DNA of 64,000 nucleotides, taken from Allodiplogaster sudhausi. Taxonomy: Eukaryota; Nematoda; Chromadorea; Rhabditida; Diplogasteridae. Location of the stretch: assembly GCA_945643635.1 (NCBI GenBank), contig CALZFC010000270.1, forward strand, positions 596,001-660,000, in the 5' to 3' direction. Shown in pieces: positions 32,101-43,362 of this stretch. The position numbers and the translations under genes were made by a program. Below the pieces are notes generated by a model. It was given only the letters and a program-made list of their open reading frames with translations, was not told the DNA's origin and made no database searches. Position 1 is the stretch's first letter; each line of letters begins with the position of its first letter.

Positions 32101-33197
32101 TTGAATTACACTCAAGAAAGGAACATTTGAATACTTTATTTTTATGTTATTTTTTCAATGTATATGTAATTTGTCTCGTACAAAAAATTATTTCAATAAG
32201 TCCAAACGAACTTTGGAGGAAGGCCATTCCTGAGAATGCGTCTCAACTGCAAAGTACAAGTTGTGGTTGGTTTTTTTTTTACTTCCGAACAATTTCTTAC
32301 ATTTTCTGTATGGTGGGTCCAAAAAATAAACAAAAGTGAAAAGATTTTGCAAGCCCAGCAGGCGCCTTTTTAATGTAACCTACAAAGGAGTACTTTAATA
32401 ATTTCATAAGCTAGCAAATGTCCGAATTTCCAAATTTTAGTCCAATTTTTTTGCAAAATCCTTTAAACTTCTTTTATTTTTGGGAAACCTGCCGTATTCT
32501 CTTATGACCTCATTAAAATTTAGTTTGATCATTCGATCAACTTTGACGATCAATTGCTGCCCGATGTACGCTTCAAGGATTGCGATCGCGTCCGGGTGCT
32601 TTCTCATATCCAACTGGCAGTCAGGGCTGTTTTCATCGCCGCAACAGCAGACGACTTCGTCAACCCGCTGTTTCGTCCAGTCTGGAAAGAGGTACAATAA
32701 TTTTGGATCTCGCGTTCTATTAAGGTAAATATAGGAAATTAAATATCTTTAAACAAAATAAAATAGAATAAAATAAATAAACAGACCAATGGTACAGCCC
32801 AGCGGATTGCCAGTCGTGCATCTCTGAGAAGTGGTGGCTTAGTCGCCACTTCTCATGATGCGGTGTTCGCATTGCGCATTGGATCCGACTTCTGGTCCGC
32901 ATTCCTCACGACATACTGTATCTCCGAAGTCCCAGTTCAAGTATTCTACAGCCTAAAATTACACATTTAAAAAAATTCTACAAAAACTTGTTAATAGCAG
33001 ATATTTATTTATTAAAAAAAAAAATACAAAGACTCATTTGTTAAGTACATATTTGCTTGGAAGCGAAAACGGACCGAATAAAAAGGGTCATAGTCATATT
33101 CCGATGCTTCATAGCACGCGTCAGCGTCGACAAATTGGAATAGTCGAAGGGCAACGATGGCCGCCAGAAGGACGCCCGCGGCCGTGTAGCGGAGCAT
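28681..33197 (-). CDS. Type I membrane protein: two Cys-rich ectodomains, mucin-like stalk from tandem mini-exons, TM and basic tail
   Basis: Exons on the minus strand: 33075-33197 (ATG, signal peptide GVLLAAIVALRLFQFVDADA), 32787-32952, 32489-32681 (Cys-rich domain 1), 32051-32074 and 31889-31979 (Thr-rich linker), 31581-31767 and 31119-31296 (Cys-rich domain 2), seven mini-exons 29793-30875, 29590-29664 (Thr-rich), 29169-29338 (TM WAAVVVGVVLFVGLIGIF, then a Lys/Arg-rich tail), 28821-28940 and 28681-28772 (Ser/Lys-rich tail ending DIEERAK). All phases agree; total about 582 residues. The two ectodomains are paralogous: both have NWD near the start, a GC-I-(D/N)W or EC-I-NW junction split by a phase-1 intron, then C-C-G--(D/N)---(D)C and an FNEV end. 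The spacing recalls three-finger (Ly6/activin-receptor) folds, but that is inference. Domain 1 carries an in-frame TAA at 32841-32839. A cell-surface receptor or adhesion role is likely. Confidence 0.72.
29036..29135 (+). repeat. GA microsatellite
   Basis: GAGA-rich tract in the intron after the TM exon of the minus-strand receptor gene; frames through it are low complexity. Confidence 0.9.
29793..30875 (-). repeat. Array of seven tandem mini-exons (Thr/Ser/Pro stalk)
   Basis: Exon-intron units of 135-186 bp repeat seven times: 30828-30875, 30649-30696, 30463-30510, 30281-30328, 30146-30193, 29973-30014 and 29793-29840. Six are 48 nt and one is 42 nt; each enters and leaves in phase 2, so any subset can be skipped without losing frame. 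Each encodes a variant of S-TTTTSTPTTTTSTTP. Acceptors are TTTAG-like. Donors are AAG|GTATGT or AAG|GTACGT in four units and TAG|GCATGT (GC donors) in the units at 30828, 30463 and 30281. Confidence 0.8.
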
Positions 33198-33478
33198 GGG
33201 TCGAGGGAGGGAAAGAATGACAGTGGGAAGAGGACAGCACAGGGAATAGCCGACCACTCGCCGGCAGTGCGATAAGGTGAAGTGGCCGAGACTAAGTGAA
33301 TCGCTTCGGCTGACTTGGAGGGAATATTTATATTCCTGATGACATTTAAATTGTACTAACAAAATTTTCTCGAATTCTCACGAAGGCAACTATTTGCACT
33401 TTGCAGGGCACTGCACTTTACTTATTATTCCGTATTTATGATTTCTTAATGAGACGTAAATGAATAAAATTCCCTTTA

Positions 33479-33635
33479 TTACGAAATTTTGCAATGACTG
33501 CCGGCTAATTTTTTTGCTGCGAGTGAAGTATCATAATTGATCAGCTCGACGGTTTGAAGCGTCGTATCGATTTCAACCCTTTTTTTCATTTTCCGTTCAC
33601 GCGCTCTCTGCAGTTGGTTGTCCTCACTCGATGCT
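33479..33635 (-). CDS. Possible terminal exon of an unrecognised gene
   Basis: After the acceptor CCACTTTCAG, 52 codons read a charged, helix-like sequence (QLQRARERKMKKRVEIDTTL) to TAA at 33481-33479. Composition looks coding, but I could not find its upstream exons with confidence; an open stretch with Pro/His-rich content near 33850-33950 is one candidate. Confidence 0.35.
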
Positions 33636-33699
33636 CTGAAAGTGGTTAAGAGAGTGGAAAGATGTGTAGGGACATAAGAGATAGAAGAGGGCAAGGTGA

Positions 33700-35560
33700 T
33701 GAGAGACGCAGAGAGTGAGAAATGCGAGGGAGCTATTATGAGCTTTTAATTGTTTACTTATTTATCTACATCTTTTGAGGATGTGACGACACAAATACAT
33801 GAAAATTAAGATCAAATGAAAGACATGTCCTAGCAGCGTGAGAAGGGGGAGGGAGAGGGATACAGTGGACACGGTGGTCCTCTGCTCGGGTGAAGCGTAA
33901 CCCGGAGATGGGGTGGATCAGGTCCCATGGGCTGGCAAGAGCTTTTCTCTCTAAATGTTCAGTGCGACGGCACAATTGCACCGTATTTTTAGACTTTCTT
34001 TTCTGAAATATTATCACTACATCTCATGTCAGACATTCCCACCGACATTTCACAGTCGATTCAGAATCCTACAAGATACCACTCGTGTGTTCTTCTTCTT
34101 CGTGTGGACCTCTTCCATCACGCAAGACTTCTCTTCAAACACGACCCGGACTTATTTTCGTGTGCATGCTTGCATTGATCGTTGATTTGACGTACCATGA
34201 TGAAATCCACCGTACGCCACGGGACGCTTCGATGATGTATGATGTATGGAGCGGCGCAACGTCACGTTTGCGCATAATACAATTGTGCACAAGGACAATT
34301 GCGCACTGAGATATTTGCGCGTCAGGACACTATTCAATACAAATTTATACCGTGTTGCGAGACTGCAAAAGGATGAGATTTTACTGCCTTTAATCCATTA
34401 TAGATCGGCCATTGATTTTAATCAACATCTCAGGATGGACCAATCATTTATTTGATCGCAGGATCATTTCGAAAAAAAAAACAGTTCATCCTTACAACAA
34501 ATACGAAAAAATCATACTCTCCAATTCACAGCTTGACGAACTGAGACAATGACAACAAATGTTGGAGACGGGTTGGAGTACCGCGTCCGCGTCCCCGTTT
34601 CTCACAGCAAGTTTTCGTCGCCTCTTTTTCTGCACCATCGTAGCATTTTCTTTCGTGTACAGGTCAAGACGAAGATTCTGCGACTCGCATGACGTAGTAG
34701 TCCTTCAGTCAACAACTTTATACTCGCTTTCGTCGAAATATCCTGTAAATCGAGCAATAAACAGCTAGCTCCAAAAATGAATTTAATATATTTACGAAGT
34801 GAACATTAATTATATGCCAATAAAATTGAATAAAAATCAGTAATATAGTGCACAACTCAACGTAATAAAAAAAGAGATAAATTAGTAAGTTTTAATAATA
34901 AGAACTGAATGAGCCGGAAAAAGTAAAATTTACTAGACCACTGAGAAGATCACAACAATTACATTTATCTCAAGCTTCGATCTGTTGACGCCTATCCGGC
35001 TGTCTTTCCAATATCGCTGATTGTGAGAGGGTAGTAGTATTTCGCAGATTCCATCATTATCGTATCCTTTACAGTTGTCTTTTCATTGTTAACTCTGAAT
35101 AAATAATAGAGTATAACGCATTTAATACTATTCCTGGGCTTTTGTGCACCATTTCTTTGGAAAAAAACAGACAAAAGTGCGGGGGGTGGGGGGTATGTAC
35201 CGAGGTAAGTGTAGAACCAACCACACTGTGGTCCAATACTGTGTCCATTCCATCAGCGAATATGACGGGGACATACTATGTGTCATTGTCCCTCGCTGAT
35301 GCGAGCAGGATGCTATGGTTTCTTATGCGAGGTGACTGTGGAGCCTAGGCGAGTTCGTATACGTCATGAAAAGCTCGAAGAACTTTGTCGCACTCTCTAT
35401 CATCGCAGCTGCCTGGCGACCAACATCATCAGTCATCGTCTGCATTGCCGACTTCTCGATTTCCATCTCATAACAAAATTGAGAAGACTTGCTCTATAAT
35501 TGTAAGCAACGAATTCGAGATTGGAGTCAAGTCTAAAATATAAGAAAAACTGTAACGCTG
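33700..35560. other. Mostly non-coding; weak coding signals near 35.2-35.5 kb
   Basis: On the plus strand, 35335-35499 reads a charged frame (EVTVEPRRVRIRHEKLEELC) that looks gene-like but lacks clear splice sites and is out of frame with the sequence before it. Nothing else in the stretch is convincing. Confidence 0.25.
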
Positions 35561-36290
35561 AAAAAAGTGAGAACCAAATGTTGTATGACCTGCTGTAAAA
35601 AGATGACTTGTTCTATGCAACGAAGAAATTAAAGCGCAAGCTCTGTCTATGAGAGCAGCCGAGTGGTGAGAGAGGAGAACGTCGACAGTGAACCTTCTAA
35701 GCTGGAGATGCTTGATCTCGATCCCATGTGACCTCAGTACTCAATTAGAAGCCAATTATCTGGAGCTCTGCGAGATAGAGAAAGAGCCTCTAATCTCTCC
35801 ACAACTTGCCACCTCTTTTATTGACGATCAAAACCTTTATGACACTTCATTAGGTCACGTTTGAAAGTGAAAATTACTGAAATGTATAAGTATATTAATT
35901 ACGTGCGTACAATCAATCGGCAAACAAAACAACAACAGATAAGGATCAGAGATGTCAACGGGCCCGCCATTTTTTGGCCAGCTCGGCCATTGGGCACCAA
36001 ACTCTTGGCCCGGCCCGCCCGTACGTTTCCGGGTAATAGGAATTTGGGCCCGGCCGCGCCAAGGCCCCGCCCGAAGACCCCAATTTTCAAAAATTTGATT
36101 TATAAATTATTTCAAGAAAAATTTTTCCCGAATTTCCTTAATTTATATTGTTAAACGTGTTTACATGTAGTTGTGCCTAATTAAACGAGTAGTAAAATGA
36201 TTCAACTATATATCCCATTCAATAGCCCACGAACTGATGGGCCCGCCGGCTCAGGGCTGCTTCAGGGCTTGCCCATTAGAAAAGAAAATG
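35560..36290 (+). repeat. Dispersed repeat with GGCCCGGCCC-rich segment (copy 2)
   Basis: Shares with 38880-39530 the segment CTATGAGAGCAGCCGAGTGG, then AGGTCACGTTTGAAA, then GAGATGTCAACGG and a GGGCCCGGCC-rich block. A partial third copy lies at 27615. Strand chosen arbitrarily; no coding capacity. Confidence 0.8.
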
Positions 36291-37007
36291 TGGCAACAAC
36301 AAGGAAGTAGATAAATAATGGGAAAGAAAAATGAAACTAAAAATAGTGTTGCGGACAAAGAGAAGTGAACTTACAAAACAGGGAGAAGAAAAGAAGTACT
36401 CAAGTGGCTTTCATTTAATGCGAGAGAGCAAGTGAAGCTATCAGTCGACGCGCAAGAGGGCGATTATCGAAAATAGAGTCTGACAAGCAATTACAATCTT
36501 TCACTACTCTATTAGGAAGGAAATATTTAAAGGCATTGTTTCTACATAGATGGCGCGTCATCTTAAATCAATGACCCTAATACGACTGGAAGGTAGGACA
36601 CAGAATATTAGCTTAGGATACACATCAATAAGCTTCAAGAACATTTTATATGTTCCTACTTGCAATTCACACCACCCGTATCAAAGCCCGTTCACAATCA
36701 TTCTTTATCCGTGCCGTAAAGTTATTTAATACTATCTCTAAAACGTTTTCTTTGCTCCCTTCCCTTTTCTCTTCATATCGTGCTATTCCGTCTTAATGAT
36801 GATTTGCGTTTTATATAGTCTTCTATATGAATTCACAATTACCTGTCCACCTCTTTTATTCTTTTTGTTTTGCTAAATTTTACTTTTACATTTACATCCA
36901 CGTGTCACTTTGGTGCCGTAACTAAAGTGAGTAAGTAAGTCTACTATTGAGAATGTCATTTGCGAACTCTTGTCCAAAGGGACTTGGCTGAAAAAGAGAC
37001 ATCTCGA
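36291..37007. other. Intergenic DNA without recognisable genes
   Basis: AT-rich; no exon with supported splice sites. Confidence 0.4.
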
Positions 37008-37618
37008 TCAGTTCTTCTGCTTCATAAGAATGGCCTCTTTAATTGTCTCGTCCATATCGGCGCTCTACGAGACGAGAGGCGGAGGGTCTACAATTGTAAA
37101 TATTCATTCCTTTTCTTTAATTAGGAACTCTGTATCTTCAGTTTCAATGGCTTAAATGACTAGACCTGCTAGATGGTCCAGCCGCCTGTTCGTCGTCTGT
37201 TTCATCTGAAGATCTTGCCATGGGTGGTGCTCTCTTGCGGCTTGGCCGAGAAGAAAAGGGCCTACAATAATAAATGTTAATACGCCTAATTACTTTGAAA
37301 CAATTAAGTTGCTATATCGAATATTCTTCAAGTACGCTACCGGTTCGATGGTCCTGGCTCGTCTTCGTTTTCCGATTCGTCACATGAATTTTTTCATTTA
37401 GCGTGGTACATAATACCACACACGAATTGATTTAGATCTAGATCAGCTTCGCCTCCACGGGTCTTCTTGGTCAGGATGGCTCTTGCAAAAGAGCACCTTA
37501 ATTATCTTTCACAAATCTTCAGGAGAAGATGTTTTATTTTTGTTTTAGTCCCAAGAAGATGGATGAGATAGTAGGCACACTCGATGGGAGTCAGTGCAGC
37601 AACGGTAGAGTAGGCCAT
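37008..37618 (-). pseudogene. Gene-like reading with two in-frame stops, acidic/Ser-rich 3' half
   Basis: ATG at 37618 opens MAYSTVAALTPIECAYYLIH in one frame that stays gene-like to a donor at 37341 (CG|GTAGCG), but it contains TAA at 37504-37502 and TGA at 37396-37394. Segments after each stop remain protein-like (AILTKKTRGGEADLDLNQF; NSCDESENEDEPGPS). Two further exons, 37166-37261 and 37008-37062, join in phase and end ADMDETIKEAILMKQKN-stop. This is a decaying gene, or short introns were missed. No family recognised. Confidence 0.45.
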
Positions 37619-37776
37619 CCTCAAAAGGAGAAGCCTAGATCCTTCCTTTTAATTGTTTACTAGAATCTCAAAAAATCACATATGAACAACCCAGCTCACA
37701 AGCATTATTCGCCATTCAAAAGATATATCATGTTTATTCAAACACATCTTTTAAACAACAATGAAATGATCAACGA

Positions 37777-38405
37777 TTAACAGTCAATTCCATCCTGCTT
37801 TCTTATACTTAACAAATTCAGTGGTTTTCTGCAGAGCTTGAAGATAATGGGTGAGACGAGACACATCAAGTGGCCAAATTTTATGGACACGAATGGCGAA
37901 TCCTTTCCCGCCCATTTCGTACTTTTTTTTTCGATGATGTCACTGACCACTTGCTTCAGCGCCTCCATATCGTACTTGTGGTGCCAATTTGTTCGAAGTG
38001 TCCTCGTCGACCTCCGATATCCTCAAGTAAAAAGAATTAGTAGGTTGAATACCATTATATAGCATTCATTAAACAACTAACTTGATCGTATTCAGAATAT
38101 CTGTCCATTCCAGCTCTCGCCGTCTGTCTCCGCCGATTAATCCATTTCATCTTTGTCTCCATCTCCTTTCGCTCTTCAAGTTCTTTGTTGAAGAACTCAA
38201 AGAGCTCTTCATAATCGCTTCGCTCCATGAGGTATTTGAGGAACTCGTTTCCCTCCTCATCCATCTCGAAGGACACCAGCGAGAAGTTGAGGAAGTCATC
38301 GAAATCCTTCGCATCCACAAACAACTCAACACGGCCCGTCATCTCATAGATGAGAACAGCACACGATTCCGAGGGTGACTTGGTCTGAAAAACCCGAGAA
38401 ACCAT
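37777..38405 (-). pseudogene. Unrecognised intracellular protein gene with frame breaks (paralog of 45.3-kb gene)
   Basis: A first exon from ATG at 38405 reads 109 codons to a donor CAA|GTTAGT (acidic, helical: DYEELFEFFNKELEERKEME). The second exon (about 38025 down to 37790) shares a block with the gene at 45.3 kb: STRTLRT, YDMEAL, then MGGKGFAIRVHKIW and THYLQALQKT. These blocks lie in different frames: the step before MGGK coincides with an A9 run at 37931-37923 and needs one extra A, and one or two other breaks are likely. No known domain recognised. It could be a pseudogene or a gene damaged by assembly indels. Confidence 0.5.
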
Positions 38406-38879
38406 CTTTTTAAATCTATTTTTATGATTTTTACTGCTTAAAAGTTGTTTTCACGAAACTTCACCATGCACTTTTTTAAAGAATACGTAAAGAGCTGTAA
38501 AATGCAAAAAAAAAAGATTTCAAAAATCTTAATAAATAACTGAGTTATGGGCATGGGAATTTAAACCTTAAATCGCTATTATCTCGAAAGAAAATTTTTT
38601 TTCGAAATCACGATTTTACCATTTTAAAGAGCATGTCGAATAGTACAAATGAACAAGTTTTCATCAATTTTAAGAATCAAAAGTTTTCGAGTGCAGGGTG
38701 CAGACCGAGCCTTACAGACAGGCAGTCTTAAAGTTCAGTAAACAACTAACTAACTCCTGGCCTTCTCCTTCATGACGACTCAATGCTTAGTATTTCTTTA
38801 TTCTCTAAGCTGTGATCTAATGGTTAACAACGAATGAGAGAAATTATAGTCATAATAAAAAAATTTGTGATGTTCAAGA

Positions 38880-39530
38880 AAGTAGGAAATGATGACTAAC
38901 CAAACAATGTTAGACGTCCTGTAAGCAGATGACGTGATCTATGCGCAACGAAAAAGTGGCATCTGTAGAAGTTGGCTCTGTCTATGAGAGCAGCCGAGTG
39001 GTGAGAGAGGAGAACGTCGAAACTGAAGTTTCTAAGCTGGAGATGCTTGGCCCCGATCCCATGAGTCCTCACTATTCAATTAGATGCCAATAATCTGGAG
39101 CTCTTTGCGATGGAGAAAGAAGTAGAGCAGAAGAGAGACTAATGTTATCTCTAATTTCTCAACAAACTGCCACCTCGTTTATTGATGATCAAAAGCTTTT
39201 TCACACTTCATCAGGTCACGTTTGAAATTGAAAATTACTGAAATGCATAACTTTATTAATTTCGTGCGTACAATTCGACAAACAAAACAACACGAAATAG
39301 GGATCAGAGATGTCAACGGCCTTACATTTTTGGGCCAGCCCGGTCCATTGGGCCCAAACTCTCGGCCCGGCCCGGCCGTACTTTTCGTGGTCTTAGGAAT
39401 TTGGGCCCGGCCCGAAGGCTATGTTCAACTATGTATCCTATTCAATAAATCAGTTAATCGGGCCCAAACGGGCTTCCAGTGACACCGCGGGCCCGATCCG
39501 GGCCCACGGAGTGAAGGGCCTGCGGATTCG
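38880..39530 (+). repeat. Dispersed repeat with GGCCCGGCCC-rich segment (copy 3)
   Basis: The best match to 35560-36290, sharing CTATGAGAGCAGCCGAGTGG at about 38984 and the GGGCCCGGCCCG block at about 39405. Confidence 0.8.
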
Positions 39531-39913
39531 TTATGCTGCAATTATAATATCTTCAATATTCTCTCTGAATACATTCGTGAAATGTTGTTCGAAATGTGTG
39601 AATAGTACTTCTACGTTTACTATCATAGGGAAATTTGACTTTTAAAGTGTATTTTTCTGAAAAGTGTAGCCGAAAAGGCCTATAAAAGAGCTATTCGCAG
39701 AGACATGGCCATCATTTCATTCTACATTCATCATTCCAGTTGGTCGTCTCCGGAAGTTCGTCGCGATTCTCTTCCTCTTTACCATTCTTTACCCACTTCA
39801 CTCGTCCTTCGCTTGACCACTTTAATTATTTCCAAATATATATATATATATATATATATATAATTGCAAAAGAATAATAAAAAAAGTAAACATATAGAAT
39901 ACGGAATTTTCAG

Positions 39914-41933
39914 GAGATGACATCAACTTTAGTCGACTCGAGCTGGTTCAAGTCGTCTGCTTCTTCGCCGTCCTCGCAAAGCAGGTCGCCGATCTCGCCG
40001 ATCGATGAGAAGTCAGTGTCTCTTCTTTTCTCTCGAATCGATGAAAAATCATATTTTGAATTCGCGCCCTTTCTCCTGAATTAAGAGCCGGCTAGCGATG
40101 TGGTTTACAGAGGCGTCATTCAAAAAAAATTTCATTTTTAAGTGTCATATAAGATTCGCCTCGCCAAATGTTAAAAGCACTAGAGATGTTGAAAACAATT
40201 CCGACCGTGTTCAATAAAATTGCAAATTAAAAAGGAGAGTAAAAGTGGTAGAAAACGAAAAAAAAAATAGGTTCCGCTAGCTTCGCTGCTTGACTTCATT
40301 TTAATTCTCCTAATCATTTCATACCTCCTCCTCTTTCCAATTTTAGAATGTTCAACTCCTTCCTGAGCAGTAAGGAGTCGCTTGCAGCTTTTTTCGCGGG
40401 AGTCTATTGCAAGTGGTCAGTGCCAACGTGGCAGATGGAGTGATGAAAAAGATTGCAAAACAGTGCATAATAATATATTATCAAGTGCTTGAAATGTATT
40501 GACAAATAAACAAAATTCGGTGGGTGTTTTGAAATTGTTTTTGATTAAAAAATATAAAAAATAGCATATATGCACATATGATTAATAGTTAATGATATTC
40601 AAATGAAATAGGCTAATCTCACAAATCCTACGCTTTCGGGACCATAATGGATCCGAAAATGGAATCTAAACCCTCGCTTCCTCTTACAGACTGCTGTCGT
40701 CTGCCGCGACCTTCGCCCTGATTGCCGGCGCCGTCTTCCTTCTTCAGCTGCTCATCGTCTTCGCCAACTCTTTCATCTTCCAGGTGAGCTCGACACTATT
40801 TAAATTATTATTTTAATTAGTTATTTAAATTATTGTTTTTTAAACTAGTTTTATATCTCCCGCTCTGACGCTTAAGACGCTTCCCTGTCTTCTTTCTCTG
40901 CCAGCCTTCATCTTCCTCATGGAGTGGACCCGCCTCCACGCGCACAAGTTCAACCGTGGTGTAAGGAGCAAAATTTTTTTGCATTTTTAATTCTAAAAAA
41001 ATCCATCCGAATAATATTAAGATTCAATAGGGGAAATAGCTAGTCTTACACGCAGAAAACTAGTAATTAATTGATAATGGATATTAAGCAGTGATTGTCC
41101 GTATTTTCACCTTCAGAAGGATATAGTAGAATTGCACATTCCTCGTGAGTGCCTCTCCCTCCTTGCAGGCCGTGATCTTCGATGAGGCGGCGTCGATTCT
41201 GGCTCGAATTCGAGACGGCCACAATGATTGGCTGCACGACTCCGTTCGATGGCCCCGAGGTTAGGAGAGAGAGAGAGAGCGGGGAGGGAAGAGAGGGGCG
41301 GGAGGGAGAAGGAGATTTTAGGAGAGCGGGGAGCGAAGAGAGGGGAGGAAGGGAGAAGGAGATTGGAGGAAAGTAGAATAGGCTGCAAGCAATTCTCCCA
41401 GTCAAAGGAGCAGAGTAATTCTCTGAGATCATTTCTCGAAATTGTCAATTGAATTCTCGTAGCTCAACTCTCCGAGTTAACCGAGCACAGAGCTCAACCG
41501 TAATCGATAATTCAATAAATCACATGCTCTATCGCTTTTGTTGCGGGCAAGATGGCGGGAATTCAAAACTGAATTATGGGCTCCTTTAACTAATCGCACT
41601 CTCTTGCCTTGTTGAGACTGAGAAGCCGCCCGCGCCGAATTCCTTCTGGGAGGCGCTCTTCTTCGACGATGCCGCCTTTAGCATGCAGCAGGTAGAGATA
41701 GTCTAATCTTTCAAGAGGAAAAACAATTTCAACGATAAAGTAAGATCTAAAAAATTTGGACATAGAAAGAGAAGAAGATAGAAATATAAAAAAATTCCCA
41801 GTTCTACCACGCGCTGTACGGCGGCGAGTTTTCGCGCGCGCAACTCGCGTTCAACGAAGCGAAAGCAGTGGACGCCGTCAAGACGGCCAGGTCGATTGGG
41901 GGCGGAGCCAGCGAGAAGGAGAAGGACAAGTGA
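39914..41933 (+). CDS. Unrecognised multi-exon membrane protein
   Basis: Exons visible on the plus strand: 39914-40011 (hydrophobic, LVQVVCFFAVLAKQVADLAD), 40347 to about 40430 (MFNSFLSSKESLAAFFAGVY), 40690-40783 (TM: FALIAGAVFLLQLLIVFANS), 40877-40960 (TM-like PCLLSLPAFIFLMEW), 41169-41259 (ASILARIRDGHNDWLHDSV), 41617-41691 (NSFWEALFFDDAAFSMQQ) and 41802-41933 (FYHALYGGEFSRAQLAFNEA, ending ASEKEKDK-stop). Joins after 40783, 40960 and 41691 agree in phase. The first exon meets a TGA just before its donor, and the 41259/41617 join is off by phase, so the model is incomplete. Two or three helices and a soluble C-terminal part; no family recognised. Confidence 0.55.
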
Positions 41934-42580
41934 TCGAGAGCGAGGACGAGGAGGAGGGAGGGTTGGCAGAGTGCCAAGAAGAGTCTGCTTCCCCCTCTCC
42001 ACCCAAATTCCAAGTCGACCTCGGAATAAAACCCTGCTGAAATGCTGTTTTGTCATTGTTCAAAATATGCATATGTACATCCTCTTTTCCCGGACAATGT
42101 AATGATATTGAAGTGCGTTTAAAACCCAAGGTATTTCGTGAGAACAAAAGTTGACAATTGTTTGCCCTGCTTTCCTGGGAATAAGAAGAGATCCTTTCTT
42201 TGCTCGAATGTTTGGCTTTCGGCCAGAGAGCGAATAAAAGATGAGAAATTACAAGTAGTATACTAAGATATTTTTTCCGTGACTTGTAGGCCAGGATGGC
42301 CAAGTTCGTGGTCAGAGTGAGATGTGGTTGAAACAAGATAAACAAGTTTATGAAACAAGTGAATTCAAAAGACATCTCGAACACGACAACGCCGCAGACC
42401 GTTCAACAGAGCAAGGAGATATGTAGCAGCCACCATGGCCCAGAGCCATCACTTCCAACTGAATTCAAAGACAGCGACAGTCTGCTACGTGCCATTCGCA
42501 TGATCATATACAGTATCTCATAGAAATTGTGCAGTGTGGCAGAGAAAGGGTCATCCGTGTATGCCCCTACAGGCTCCGCG
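41934..42580. other. Intergenic DNA without recognisable genes
   Basis: No splice-supported exon on either strand between the membrane-protein gene and the minisatellite. Confidence 0.4.
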
Positions 42581-42582
42581 TG

Positions 42583-42765
42583 TTGCCGCGCGCGAGCTCA
42601 TGGTCCTGCCGCGCGCGAGCTCATGGTCCTTCCGCGCGAGCTCATGGTCCTGCCGCGCGAGCTCATGGTCCTGCCGCGCGAGCTCATGGTCCTGCCGCGC
42701 GAGCTCATGGTCCTGCCGCGCGCGAGCTCATGGTCCTGCAGCGCGTGCTCATGATCCTGCCGCTC
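42583..42765 (+). repeat. 21-bp GC-rich minisatellite, about eight units
   Basis: Units of CCGCGCGAGCTCATGGTCCTG repeat with 2-bp CG insertions in some; each unit has a SacI-type GAGCTC palindrome. Frame-shifting indels between units argue against coding. Confidence 0.9.
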
Positions 42766-43036
42766 ACCGCCAACGCCGCTGAGTAGTCTCCCACTCTCTC
42801 CACCCCCCGCCCCTCACTTTTCCCTTCTACAGAACCTTACACTCTGAATAAAGAATCGTATTGTTGGCATTTGTAGGCAACCAATAAAAAAGAATATCTG
42901 GAATATTAAACAAGATTTAGTGCTATTGCAACGCATGGGCAAAAGGATAACCGATAGAATGTTTACCTATTCGAGCCGAAAACGACATCATAAATGGATT
43001 TAAAACAAAATCGAAGTGTAAACAAATCAATCTTCC

Positions 43037-43362
43037 GTCTTCTGTGAGTGATTTATTCTGATGATTTGCAATCAATACATACAGAACTCGGAAAGGAGAC
43101 TGCGAAGAAATGGAACATTTGTAAGACGGCCGAAGAGGCTGCCCGACCTCTCATTTCTTGCCGAAGCATCGTCCACAGGTGGCCGGGCACTGCTCGGTCA
43201 TCTTCTGTGAGTGATTTATTGTGATGATTTGCAATCAATACATACAGAACTCGGAAAGGAGACTGCGAAGAAATGGAACATTTGTAAGACGGCCGAAGAG
43301 GCTGCCCGACCTCTCATTTCTTGCCGAAGCATCGTCCACAGGTGGCCGGGCACTGCTCGGTC
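43037..43362 (-). repeat. 163-bp tandem duplication of the ShKT gene 3' end
   Basis: The segment 43200-43362, which contains the last codons of the ShKT gene (from LMTEQCPATC), its stop and 3' sequence, is repeated at 43037-43199 with one substitution (C/G near 43059/43222). The downstream copy is a headless exon fragment. Confidence 0.93.

Noticed and set aside
37008..37618. Selenoprotein or altered genetic code to explain the in-frame TGA and TAA
   Set aside because: The 595-codon NHERF gene uses a standard code with no internal stops, one of the two stops here is TAA, and no SECIS-like structure was looked for successfully.
37914..37935. Programmed -1 frameshift at the A9 run
   Set aside because: The run could serve as a slippery site, but the gene has other breaks, and a homopolymer length error explains it more simply.
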